From assembly GCF_000002425.4 (NCBI RefSeq), contig NC_037262.1, positions 2,424,080-2,488,079 of the forward strand: a stretch of 64,000 nt of DNA, read 5' to 3'. The first letter of the stretch is position 1, and every line of letters begins with the position of its first letter. The DNA is from Physcomitrium patens. Its lineage: Eukaryota > Streptophyta > Bryopsida > Funariales > Funariaceae. The notes under the pieces were generated by a model. It did not search any database, was not told the origin of the DNA, and saw nothing but the letters and a program-made list of their open reading frames with translations. Position numbers and translations under genes: made by a program. Below, piece after piece: positions 23,255 to 34,747 of the stretch.

Positions 23255-24790
23255 AACAAATTACAATTAGAAGACTGAAGTGATCATTGGAAGGCTAAAA
23301 ATAACAATTAACGGGGATTAATTTAGAGGCGGAACTTGTCTGCACGACTCTGTCGAACAACGAAAAATCACGCGAAGTGTCACCAAAACTTATACATGAA
23401 GTAGACTGCTTTAAATGCTCGTGTTTTCTGTCAAAGCAGACAACTGCGCATGGGGGCATCACAAGGAAATAGAAAAGAAAAAGAGTTCAATCGTCTCCCA
23501 GCTTGGCATTCCAGGATTACAAACTAAGGCAAGAGGACAAGACACGAGTTTTCACGCTGAAAACTAATTTGGTGCAAAGGTTTTGCCATCACTAAATTCC
23601 GACAGAGAAAAGGTTACCTCGCTTCAGACCAACTTAGACTTCTGAGCTCCGGAAAACAAAAGGGTCCCTGCAGCACCACAATTAATCGAAGCAAGAATGT
23701 AAATTTGCAACCAACATGAGCAGTACATCGGTGTTCCAAAGTGTTTCCAAACACTGTGATCCACTCCCAGCCGATCGTATTGACGTCTAACTGCAGCCTT
23801 GGAAGGTCCGACTTATCCCCATGCGCAACGCATGGTAGCAGCTAAACTATCCGTATCTCCACAGCCAATTTCCTTTTACGACAGGTCCCTGTCCCTCTAC
23901 CGTCTGAGCAACCGATTGCTTTTGTTTGCCGCACATGACTACTGCAATAAGTTGAACTTCCACTTGGAATTAACAACCTCCTTCATCAAACGCTTCCGCA
24001 CCCGGCTTCCACCGAAGTCCCGGAATGAGTCTTGACACATGGCGCCAAAAAAGTCAAACCAGTCGCAACCAATCATACGTTGTTAAACGAGGATCAACAC
24101 CAAGAATACAATATAATATGCCATCACCATACCAACCGGCGACTACCAAGCAGATGGCAGCACCCGAGAAGCCGCAGAGGAAGCTCATTCGGGTTACAAC
24201 TGGTGACCACAAGTGAACCTGTCGGAGCTAGTCAGAGAGAGGACAAAACTCAACATTAAAGAAGATGCAGTGGGGTCCGCAAGCTCATAGTCACGCCACC
24301 GGATAGGCCACGATGGAAAAGTGAGCAATTTTTTTCAGAAACTTGGTCAGAGCTGTACAGAAAGAGGCAACTCCACGCTACGCTGACGACTCTGTGGGTG
24401 GCGGTGAATCGCACCCTACCGCGTGCAGCAGCATTCTTTAAGTGTGTCCCAGCGTGGGATACGCATGTGACAGGGTTCCAACCACCTTGCAATGGCCTCG
24501 TGCTTGCGGCATCGCAACCGAGGGACATGATGCAGAACCAGATGTGGGTTCCTGCGATTCGACCTCGCAGTGTGCGGCCCTTGAGCTCGCGGTCCATGTA
24601 GTAGTCGTCGTCGTCACGCACGGTTGTTGCTGCTGTTGTCGGTTTGTGTTTCCTGTTAGTTGTTGGGCTTGTGCGAGCTTCACGTGCCCCCTCACTCTTG
24701 TTTATGTTTAGAGAATTGTTGAAATCTACATCCCCCAAATTGAAATAGCTACACCCCACGTGATCTCCTCGTAGAAAATTGTCCAATTTA
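23255..24790. other. Upstream flank of the phosphorylase gene, GC-normal
   Basis: About 1.5 kb of near-balanced base composition, in contrast to the AT-rich repeats. It probably holds the promoter and perhaps another transcript. I recognise no domain. One longer minus-strand ORF is listed separately. Confidence 0.4.
24256..24786 (-). CDS. Unrecognised 176-codon ORF, doubtful
   Basis: An open frame of 176 codons on the minus strand, upstream of and in the same direction as the phosphorylase gene. The N-terminus is MDNFLRGDHVGCSYF. A short Asp/Tyr-rich stretch (DDDDYYMDREL) lies near the middle. No signal peptide, membrane segment or known motif is visible. Three other frames over the same bases are also open for 65-90 codons, as expected by chance in GC-normal DNA, so this may not be a gene. 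Confidence 0.2.
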   Translation of the reverse strand: MDNFLRGDHVGCSYFNLGDVDFNNSLNINKSEGAREARTSPTTNRKHKPTTAATTVRDDDDYYMDRELKGRTLRGRIAGTHIWFCIMSLGCDAASTRPLQGGWNPVTCVSHAGTHLKNAAARGRVRFTATHRVVSVAWSCLFLYSSDQVSEKNCSLFHRGLSGGVTMSLRTPLHLL

Positions 24791-25640
24791 AAATTATATT
24801 TTATATTTTTGTTTTTTATTCATTCTTTATTAACATTTTTTTGGTTGCCAAAAACACAAAAAAACTCATTTTTTCCAATTTTAGATTTATAGATCAAAAT
24901 TGGGATGCCAAACTCGCCCTAAACGTAGAAACGTGCTTTTTAATTGTAGAAACTTGCTTTTTAATCAATTAAAATTCTGTAGAGGTCATGTCAGATGTAG
25001 CAATATCAATTCGAAATCTAACGTTAACAATTATATATATATATATATATATATATCTGAAGGTGTGTCTTTGTGTGGGTGTTTGTATGGTAGTTGTAGA
25101 TTCTGGTTTTGATGTTCTATGTACAAATATGATTTGAAATTGTTTTATTTTTTATTATTTTGGGTTGCGTGCAATGAAATGAATACTATTTTTTTTTAGA
25201 GATATGGGTATCTTTTCTTGTACTTTGCACATAATGAGCCTGGCTTTGAGCTTGGAGTGATGGAGCCCACCATTTTTAATAATTTTGTTTTCTTCCATGC
25301 TTGGTGGGATGGGTGCTTGCCATGTGACAAACCTAGTTTGTAGGATAATTGTTTGGTGATTGTTAGTGATCTTGTAATTATGGAGATTGGAGGACACACC
25401 AACTATTCATGTTTGTGTGTCCAAGTCTACATGTAACTCTTTTGTGATTGAACAACCATGTGTAGGACAATTGCCCATGACTATTTTGGTTTGATTTTTT
25501 AAAATTTTAAACTGACCTTGTGAAGATGTTTTTAAGGATTTTATTTTATTTTATGGTTTAGTTTGATGAGAATTATGTAAAGCTAATTAATTTTAATAAA
25601 TGGTGTGAATTGTTGCTAACTGAAGCGACTGAGAGTCGGT
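24791..25640. other. Spacer with an (AT)13 microsatellite
   Basis: AT-rich. The dinucleotide run is at 25031-25056. Short ORFs on both strands (for example 25155-25402) show no family resemblance. Confidence 0.4.
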
Positions 25641-25643
25641 TTG

Positions 25644-25722
25644 TTCTCAGAACTATTCTGAAATCTGGAAAAACTGCGAAGAGTGAGAAGTTGAGTGAGA
25701 AAACTCTTCGCAGTTCTGAGAA
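25644..25722. repeat. Long inverted repeat (hairpin)
   Basis: AACTGCGAAGAGT (25672-25684) pairs perfectly with ACTCTTCGCAGTT (25703-25715) across an 18-nt loop. The right arm continues as AGTTCTGAGAA, which also pairs with TTCTCAGAACT at 25644-25654, leaving a bulge in the left arm. It could be a foldback element or a small-RNA precursor. Function unknown. Confidence 0.75.
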
Positions 25723-27700
25723 TAGACAAATTTGCTTGTCTCAGCAAAATGCAGCTTCAGATGTGGAAAGAAATCAAATGGGTGCGAGATAACGTGACAT
25801 AGTTTGAAGTGCGTTCGTTCAATTTCATCACTTTCAAGCTTCTTGAGTCTGCTTGTGCAAAATGCCCAATGTTAAGAGATTGTGAGCTTCAGCTCAAGAT
25901 CAGGTGAGGAAGATCTTCAGAAGTACCATGCATTTGTTGCTTCCGACTAAGTGTGAAGCAATGCTCTTGGATTTGAATAGGAAAGTTGAAAATCGAATAT
26001 GGAAAGAGGTAGTCTGCGAAAGCTGTCAATGGACAAGTGATCAAACCTGAAACCTGTGAAATTTCAACAGTCATTTGTATCACAAGCCCCATAAGACAAG
26101 AAAAAGTTGTCACATGTACATCCAGCATGTGAGAATCGATAGTTGCTGCTCATTTTTTTGAAACATTGTATAGACAAATAGCTACCCTAAAATGGCTGCA
26201 CGGAACACATTTTGTAATGCTTTTGAGTGCACCTAATGGTACAGAACAGTAAGAAACCCTGAATATTTGCATCACAATGTCTCTGCTTCGAAACAAATGT
26301 CGTTAATGATACAGCTGAGTTAGTCGATTGGTGATCCGACTCATCAAATAAAAAAATTAAGTGTAATTACTCCCTTAAAATGGTATTGTCTCGTAGCCTC
26401 TTGTTGCACCTTTTCAGAGGCAACCCTCAGTCAACGAGAAGTTTCCAATGACGTTGATTAAGAGCTGCAAAATTACTTGTGAACATGAAGAAAATAAGCC
26501 AGGTGGGACTTTCTTCAAGGAGTAAGTGAGTTCAATTACCCCGATTGACATTGCAGACGCATACCTCACAGCGTCATAGACCTGGATTATCTCGCAATGT
26601 CCTCAAACTCTACAAATTTCATTACTTAACATTTAAAAAGTCATCGACTATGAAGCGGAATGGCATGAATGATTTGAATATTCTCGATTAATCCACTTGC
26701 AGACAACAGGATGAAGAATTCAGTGGAGAACCTCACGAACCAAGCAGTTGCAAATCTTTTTGATGCTAAGTAAGAGCTGTAATAGACATTGATTATGTTC
26801 AGTCATCACTATTCAAGGTTCAGCATGAACTCCAATTTAGGTGACGGCAGAAGAGGAGGGTAATCAGGAGTATAATAGCTCCAACAGTTCTGTACTCGGG
26901 GGTTGAAGACAGCAACACCAAGAAACCTGCCATGAGCGAGATTGCAGTGCTTGTGAAATTGCTTACGAATCAAAATACAAAAAATTGAGTAAGAATGTGT
27001 TAGCTCATTGATAGGGTAGACTTGTCATGGTTGGAGCATAAAAGTGGGAGACCATGAAGATGTGAAATAAAATTACTCAACTTCTCTAATTTACACAGGC
27101 TTCAAATTGTATTGACCCACCTTATTGAATTTCTTCATAATCTTCCAACTGAATTCGTTTGTAGGAATGAACGACTAAAATTGCTCTGTAAACAGAGTCA
27201 TCGATCGGGTGCAAAGATTATGTTCTTCTCAGAACTGCAGCTGGCAAGATGATGGGGCATTGGGAGAACTCTATATACACAGCCTTCAGCGTCTTCTCGA
27301 GCTTTAGACCTTTTTTCATAACCCAAGCTCATGTCAATGATATCCTGGGTGATGCTAGACCTCTTCTCTTCGTCGTCTTTTGCCTTCAGTCATAGGATGG
27401 GTAGGGGACTACCACCAACCTAGTTCAAAACATGAGACTAAGTGGAGAAAGTTACTCCGCTACAGAGACACTTTTGTCAAGATGCATGTGCTTGTGGACC
27501 AGGGATAAGTTTTGGCTGCTTGTCTTCAGCTGAGGTCGTGGCTTCATTTGGGACTTCTAACACGTTCACTTTCTCCGAGGAACTGTTGATTGCAAGAGTC
27601 GGCAAAAGTGAAGATATCATGGTCGAGCACCAGTCAATAATTTCAATATCCTGAATCTCCAAGTAAAAGTTTATTACAAGTTTCCATCTTGTCACGAACT
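25723..27700. other. Gene-like region of unknown identity
   Basis: Base composition resembles the two real genes. Minus-strand stretches look coding: 27477-27695 (..IIDWCSTMISSLLPTLAINS..), about 27230-27385 (KAKDDEEKRSSITQDIIDMSLG), about 27121-27166 (TNEFSWKIMKKFNK, followed by a GTGGGT donor-like site) and 26809-26960 (GRFLGVAVFNPRVQNCWSYY, ending at a stop). On the plus strand 26710-26769 is bounded by a good acceptor and a GTAAGAG donor and reads MKNSVENLTNQAVANLFDA. I could not assemble a consistent gene on either strand or name a family. It may be an expressed gene with small exons or a decayed one. Confidence 0.25.
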
Positions 27701-28239
27701 GCTAGCAAAGGCTTCTTTGCTTGCTCATAACTTCTACTTAAGCTGGGATGTGTTCGAATTGCGGAATTGGTGTTCTTGTTGCATTGTAATGACTTTCAAG
27801 AGCGGATTTTGGTGGCCAATTGCTACTTCAGTAGAAAATTGGTTAGCAATGCCCTTAGACTATCAGGGCTATGCAATTTTGGCCTAATCCAATGCATTAG
27901 CTATTAAAGAGATTCAGACTTGAGGTATTTGCAAAACCAAATAATTGGAGGTTGATTAGTGATATTTTCAAGATCACTTGAAGTATCAAATCCAAAATAT
28001 CATTGTTCAAACTTCATTACCATCTTTAAGTTTTTGATCTATCACTTAATATTTTCGTAATTTGAAAAATTCAAAGAGTTGTGTGGTATAGAATCAAAGA
28101 AGGAAGAGAGTTAAAGCAAGTGATACAGTTTTTGATATTTCACCCACCTTTCTTTTGATATTTTGATTTCAAAATCATATATCTTACAAGGTGAGTGATT
28201 TGGTGAAATATCATTAGATACTTCAAGATGTCATTATGG
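27701..28239. other. Unassigned spacer
   Basis: Composition drifts to AT-rich. No ORF or repeat recognised. Confidence 0.35.
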
Positions 28240-28480
28240 ATAAAATATTATCCAAAAAGGCCAAGTCTAAATTTTCTTATTGAATTGACCATCAGTCATT
28301 GAAGTGGTTGATGGTAAGCAATATATTGACTAGCAAGCATGTCAATTGAACTCTCACCTTCTAAGAATATAACTTCAATACTATGTCAAAGATAGGAATG
28401 ACGAATATGAATGAAGATTAACTCATTATGAACTCAAACCTTGAATTGAAAGACATCATAAATTGGTAAAATGACTGGAT
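28240..28480 (+). mobile_element. Ty3/gypsy RNase H remnant (family unlike A, B or C)
   Basis: A translation near 28286-28314 reads IDHQSLKWLM, the conserved RNase H motif of Ty3/gypsy (TDHQSLKWLM). EYNFNTMSKIGMTNMNED follows, corresponding to the EYDF...GLTNLDAD end of the domain. It is a short, broken fossil. Confidence 0.6.
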
Positions 28481-31400
28481 TAAACCATTAATTAAGTATT
28501 TAGTAATGTTGGTGGTGGCCTATCTAGCATTAATTTTAGGGACCAAAACAATCTCATGCTGTCATTGAAAATAGTGACAATGGAAAGATCTAGAGTTGAA
28601 ATATGCAACAAAATCCTACAAATTATTTGTCAAAGACAAATAAGACTATTTCTCTCTACTTTTGCATTACACATTTTATTTTAATTTATTTAATGAGAAT
28701 TAATCTCTAAAATACTTTGACTTAGTGTTAGTTTTTTTCATATGAGTAATTTATTTTTTATAATAAATCTCAATAGTAATCTTCATAATAAACATCAATC
28801 TATAACCAATTTTTATTTTTAATAAAATATTATTAAAAATCTATTTATATATATATGTATATATATATTAGAATTTTTTATCCTTAGAATTTTAAAGATG
28901 TAAGCTATGAAAATATTTACATTTTCTATATTGATATCAAGATTAGAAACAATAATCATTTTTACAATTATATGATTAAAAATAAACCGAATTTTAGTTT
29001 ATTAGAAGTATAAAATATTATACTGATATTTATATAATAATAGAAATTATATTTGTTTGTTTTTTTGTACAATAATGTTTTTTAGTATATATATATATAT
29101 ATATATATATATCATATTTACAAGATGAAACTTTAAAATTAGACTTATAACATGTAGGACTAGTTTTAAAATAAAATATTGTACTATAATTTTTAATCCC
29201 TATTTAAGAACTTTAAAAAAAAATCTTTAATCTTATTATCTACTTCACGTTCTTTGGTCTTCTTATTATAGTCATCTATTTGAATGGTTAAGTTTTGAAA
29301 ATAATTCATCATACATATCTAAATTAAATATAAAAGACTTTATTTTTTTAATATTAATTTATTTACTAATTTTTAGTATAATATCTTGAAAAAATAATAA
29401 ATATTTTAAATAAATATATAGGTATATTATTATTTTCTATGTTTTTTAGTAAAATATTTTATATATATAAATATTTAGTTTTATAACTTTATAGTTTTTG
29501 CTAATGTCTACTATAAGTTATTATTAAACCTCTTATTAAAAAATAAGTTATACAAGTCAAAGAAATAAATATAACTATGTTAGATGGAAAAAATAGTTAT
29601 ATTATTCTTAAAAGATTATCTTTTATAAATATTCTAAATATAAACTATACTATCATATATAAATTTAATTAATAGTATTTTTTATGCCATAATTATCTTA
29701 ATATAATTTGTATATATTTTTTTAGTTATGTATTGTGAATAATGTTTTTTCCTCTAGATTTTTATGTAATAGTATTATTTTAATATATTAGACCAATAGA
29801 ATTTGTATGGTATTGACTTTTCTCTTTTATATAAAATATTAATTGGACATATTTTTTATGTTAAGTAAGAAGTTTTAGATAATAATAATAAAGTTTTTGA
29901 GTCAATCTTTATGCTATTTATTATTAATAATCATAAAATTAGACTCTAAAGTCTAATAGATAAAATGTTATAAAAGTTGCAATAGTAGTTATGGCTACAT
30001 GTCTTATATCTAAGTGATCAACTAATTTATGTATTCAACATTTATTTGTATAAAAAATCATATTAAAGGTTGAATTAGGAATTGAATATTTTTTTTTTTA
30101 ATAAAAATGATGTAAAAGAGTCTTTTTCAACAAATCTCTTTGCTTGCTTATATTTAATATTTAATATTTAATATTTATCTAACTTGTATAATTTTCTTAT
30201 AAAGAAGTTTTAAATTAGCATAATTCTTGAAAGTCAATAATCAATTATATTTGTATAATAGAAATAATACATATTAACATCTATAAGATTCTATAATATT
30301 AATATTTATAAATGTGTAGATAAAATAAAAATATAAATAAGCTTTACAGATTTAATAAATAAATAAAAATTGTTACTTATATAAGATATAAAAGAAGGAC
30401 ATCTACTATCAAGAATAATATATAACTATATTTTGGTACTTATTATGCATACAACATATGCAATATAGAATGAATATTGTGAATGTTAGAAGTAAGAAAG
30501 GTGCATATACAATGTAAATAAAGATTGTGAAATGGATGTGCAAATAATCATTTTGTAGTTGTTAAAAAATGTCTATGTGATTCTACATTGATTTAAGGCT
30601 TAGAATGTATTGACTTTTATTTGACCAAATTATATTGTGATAAAGGTTCTAAGAAAATAACCAATTCCCATATTTATGTTTGCAATTTGAACTATCTTAT
30701 TAAAGATAGTTAAAAAAAAAAAAATACAATCATTGTAATCAAATCAAGGAAGTTAATAAGTAATTGTATATTTGAGAATTTTGATGCCATATATTCAAAG
30801 ATTGTAATAGAGCCTATTGAATGGTTTTTTAGATAGTTATTTTTTAGAAAAAATAATAAAAAAATAAAAAATTTAATTTTTAGATATAAAGTTATTCTTT
30901 GTTGTGTGCAAATTATTTTAGATATTCATCTTGTTGAAGTTTCACCACTTAGTATTGCTACTTAAAGTACTCTCAAAACTTGACTTTATTAAAATAATTA
31001 TAAATTTGATCAAATCAAGTAATCATGTGTATATATTAAAGGTAAAAAATTCTTTAGATAAGAAAAATAAAAAATCTTTATATTGAAGATAATAAAAGCA
31101 TGTCAAGGATTTGGTTTTTAAATGCAACCAAGAAGAGGTTTTTAAGATTAATAAATAATATTTGACCATGTCAAATATATAAAATATTTGGATAACTATA
31201 GCATAGCTTATTTACAAATTGGACTATTACAAGATCTAGACTTTTGTAGTTTGTAACATAGAATTGGTACATGTAAATAAATAATATTTATAATAATACT
31301 TATTGAGTGTTATGATACAAGTTTGAGATAAAAATTTGTATAATTGACTTTTAAATTCTACCTAAGATTTTTTTAAAAAATATATATCTAATAAAATTAT

Positions 31401-32200
31401 AAATTTTTTTATAAAATTTATCTATTTGATGGCTTTTACAACAAAAAATCGTGTTCTTAACATCCCAACTATATTAATTTTATAATTAATGTGTAAACTT
31501 GAATGGTAAGTATTTATAATTAATGTAATATGCACTATTTATTGAATAGGACTCTTTGGTTGTTTTATTGGCTATAAATTAAGTCTGTGTGTAATGCCCA
31601 TTATAGTTAGCAAAAAATTCATCTATAATTTGTATATACTATAGAGTATTTATTATTTTAAATATTTTTTTTATTAAAGTGTATTATTAACTAATGTAAT
31701 ATAAAATATAAATTAAGAACTTATATTTCAAAGGCATTTTATAAATAGTATGATACACACTAATTATAGATAAGAATATAATACCATCTTAATTCTATAA
31801 TAAGGCCTTCAATGCCAAGTAAATCTAACTTAAAGTTGCTTCAAGAAGGTGCATATCTACTACATTGCAAATAAAAAAGACAATTCGACTAGTTATTGAA
31901 GTTTTAAACTTTTTAAATCTTTTTTGTTTTAAGCTTCAACATAATTTTTTTAATACATAAATTGATGAATGTTTGATAGTCAATGCTAATTGTATTGTTG
32001 TTATAGATTACAACATTTTAATAGAGGCGAAATTCTAATAAAATATAAGATTTCAAATAATGAATTATTATAGATTATTTGTTTTGATCATTAAAAAAAC
32101 TTTAATACTAATTTATATAAAAAAGTTTAAATTATTATTTTTTTAAATTATTGAAACTACAATATTAAATTTATGCACTTATTTATTTTATGCTAAGTCA
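28481..32200. other. AT-rich desert
   Basis: About 3.7 kb of very AT-rich sequence with AT microsatellites near 28.85 and 29.09-29.11 kb. I see no gene, RNA or dated element, though old degraded transposons may be present. Confidence 0.4.
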
Positions 32201-32490
32201 GAGATATAATATTTTTTGCTTCTTTAGATAATATTATAAAACTTGAGTGCTCTTCTATTCTAAAAAATTATCTAAAGATATAAGATTTTTTAATTCTTTT
32301 TGTAATAATATCAAAATTGAATATCCACTTATATCAATATTTTTAAAAGATATAAGATCTCTTAATTCTTTCGATAATGATATCAATATCAAGTGCTTAT
32401 TCTCAATAAGTTTTGTTAAAAAAAATATATTTTTTTAATTCACAAAGAAGTAATATCAAATTTAAGCATCTAAGAATGTTAAATTCTATT
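32201..32490. repeat. 72-bp tandem repeat, about four degenerate units
   Basis: Units start near 32202, 32274 and 32346 (both of the latter with AAAGATATAAGA) and 32418, exactly 72 bp apart. Each holds an AATTCTTT..AATATCAA-like core. A fifth, weaker unit may follow. Because 72 is a multiple of three, the frame over units 2 and 3 shows a 24-residue repeat (KDIRFFNSF.. / KDIRSLNSF..). Confidence 0.75.
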
Positions 32491-32629
32491 ATAGAAATTA
32501 AATTACCTATTTTATTTGAAAATGTTATCAAACTTAAGCATCAATTCATATTAAGGTTTTTCAAATAAATAAAAAATTTCAATCCATATTGATTTTAAAT
32601 CATTTCCAAATTTTTTAATTTTAAAATTA

Positions 32630-33110
32630 ATCAAAGATTATTCTTAAAATATTTTAAAATTTGTAGTCATTGTTTGATTCAGCTATATCCAAATCTTTTC
32701 TTTATTCTAACCATAATAAAGATTTTTTTAAAAAAATTGATTTTTTTAATCTTGTAATTACTCATGCATCATTCTAATTCTATTATTTTTTACTTTTACT
32801 AATAATTTATGATTAAATTTATCCATTATAAGATTTGTATCTTGATCTATAGAATTTTTTTTATTACTAATATACATGTATGATGCTCTTTCTTTCAATG
32901 TGCAATGTAGACACACATTACGACAAAAATAACAACACATATTTAAAAGTATATATATTTTTTTATTTTAAAATAAATCAAAGATTATTTTTAAAATATT
33001 CTAAAATTTATAGTCATTCTTTGATTCAGCTATATCCAAAAAAATTCTTCATTTTAACCATAATAAAGCTTTTTTTAAAAAAAATTGATTTTTTTTCTCT
33101 TAAAAATATA
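32630..33110 (+). repeat. Two copies of a ~120-bp direct duplication
   Basis: About 32630-32750 and 32972-33100 share TCATT.TTTGATTCAGCTATATCC and CCATAATAAAG.TTTTTTTAAA with few differences. They lie 342 bp apart. Nature unknown. Confidence 0.7.
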
Positions 33111-33364
33111 TCTAAAAGTATTGAGCTCAAAAAAAGTCCATTGTAAGCTTGAGCAATCTTTTTTTTATTATAAATAATTTTTTAAGCAATTCTACTTAAT
33201 ATCTATAAGAATAATAAATAATTAATTCTATACTAATATATTCATTAAGTTTTTTAATCACTATTTTATGAATATTAGAACCTAACTTTATATTCATTTT
33301 CAATCTTATGTTGTTATAATTATTGTGCTACTATTAACAATATTTAAAGCATCTATGATTTGTT

Positions 33365-33745
33365 ATAGGTTATTTAGGTGGAATCGACCATAGAACCTTC
33401 TAAAAGAAGTTTAAGGTAGTTATTGAAGTAGGATCCATCATCTAAAAATATTCTAGAAAGTCTAGGGTGGTAGAACAAAATATAAATAGGATTAGCTAAG
33501 GATTTTTGGAGTATTTGGTCAAGTATGGCTTTGAACTCTTTCTCTTAATACATTTGGATTTTGTATCTTCCTATTTTGTTCTGTTTTGTTCTAATTCTAG
33601 TTGCTCAATTTTTTCTTCTGTGTCTTATTTTATTTACTTCTGTTTAGTTTTATTCTAGTCCAATTTGTCCTATCTTGTAATGAGGTTTCATATTTCTATA
33701 AATTAGAAGGATCTCGGATACTTGAAGTAGATCAATCTTGTTTCA
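33365..33745 (+). repeat. 5' LTR of B2 (start missing)
   Basis: It aligns with the last two thirds of the 3' LTR at 43683-44232 and ends CTTGTTTCA before the primer site. Confidence 0.8.
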
Positions 33746-34153
33746 TTGATATCAAAGTAAGTGTTAGACTATTCTTTAGTAGTATGTCGATAGTCATCAT
33801 TTTGACCAAGGTTAGTTGTTGTTATTATACTAGATACTATATTGAAGCTACTACAAGCTATTCTTAAAAAATCATTCAAGAAGTGAGAAAGTATTATAAT
33901 AATAGAATCCAGCAGAAAAATTATAGCATGAGAGATATGGTGGATCAATCCCAAATCAAGACTCAAATACAATACCTTTTAGATTAGATAGCTACTTTAC
34001 AAGGACAAATAAAAGCCTCAAGGAGAAGAGAGTTGACATTTGTTAGGCTAAAATTGAGATTTTAAGACAAGAAGATGTATGACAATGGAGATAAATGTCC
34101 TACAAGGATCATTGACACCACAAAAACAACAAATATTGGTACAAAAGGGATTG

Positions 34154-34158
34154 TATTT
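34154..34158. repeat. Target-site duplication of A1 (TATTT), left; right copy 40031-40035
   Basis: TATTT directly precedes the TG of the 5' LTR and directly follows the CA of the 3' LTR. In B1 the uninterrupted site reads GATTGTATTTCTATTG, so one TATTT is the original target. Confidence 0.95.
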
Positions 34159-34716
34159 TGTCACGAACATTCGCATGTAAGCCAATAATTATGTGTATAA
34201 ATAAGTAGAAATAAATAAAAGTAAATAAAAATAAATGAATTCTATAGTATTTTGTATGGAAGCTTCTTAGAAGCTTTATAGATATTGTTTTGACTTTATA
34301 GGTATCTTTAATTGACTTTTTGGAATTAGAAACATGGTCAACAAGTTGGCCATGTGCCACACATGATGTTAGTTTGAAGACCAAGCTAACTATATAGTCC
34401 ACACATAGAAAAACTTGTCTTGTAAGTCAAGGCATGTGTCCTACAAAGTCAACACATATTGGAGGTCCTATAGAATGTCGCCACATAGCTCCTAGTAAGA
34501 TAGTATATATAGAGACAAGAGTGAAGCCTTCTTCACTCTTGTCAACTTCTTTCTTGCTTCAAGTCTAGTTTCAAGGGTTTCTAGTTTTTTTGGCTTTTGG
34601 CAATAGCCATTCCAGTTTCTTTCTTAATATACATATAAGTTATTTTTATTTTTTCATCTTTCTTTGAGAAAAGTCTCACTTTTTTATTTATCTTTACGAT
34701 GTTCTTATCCTTGACA
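34159..34716 (+). repeat. 5' LTR of A1 (558 bp)
   Basis: TGTCACGAACAT...CTTGACA. Contains a TATA-like AGTATATATAG at 34501-34511 and the conserved hairpin just after it. Confidence 0.95.
34502..34543 (+). promoter_or_regulatory. LTR core promoter plus perfect hairpin
   Basis: TATATATAG is followed by GACAAGAGTGAAG (34514-34526), loop CCTT, and CTTCACTCTTGTC (34531-34543): 13 perfect pairs. The same structure is in the 3' LTR (39828-39857) and, lightly decayed, in the LTRs at 51146-51175, 19.17 kb and 6.13 kb. It lies where the RNA would be expected to start. Confidence 0.75.
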
Positions 34717-34736
34717 GATTGACAAGAGTGCACTTA

Positions 34737-34747
34737 TAATATCAGAG
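34737..34747 (+). other. Primer-binding-site relic of A1
   Basis: AATATCAGAGC matches the TATCAGAGC core of the initiator-Met tRNA primer site used by many plant LTR elements. It lies about 20 bp past the LTR end, an unusually wide gap, and the gap holds GACAAGAGTG, a copy of the hairpin arm. Confidence 0.65.
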
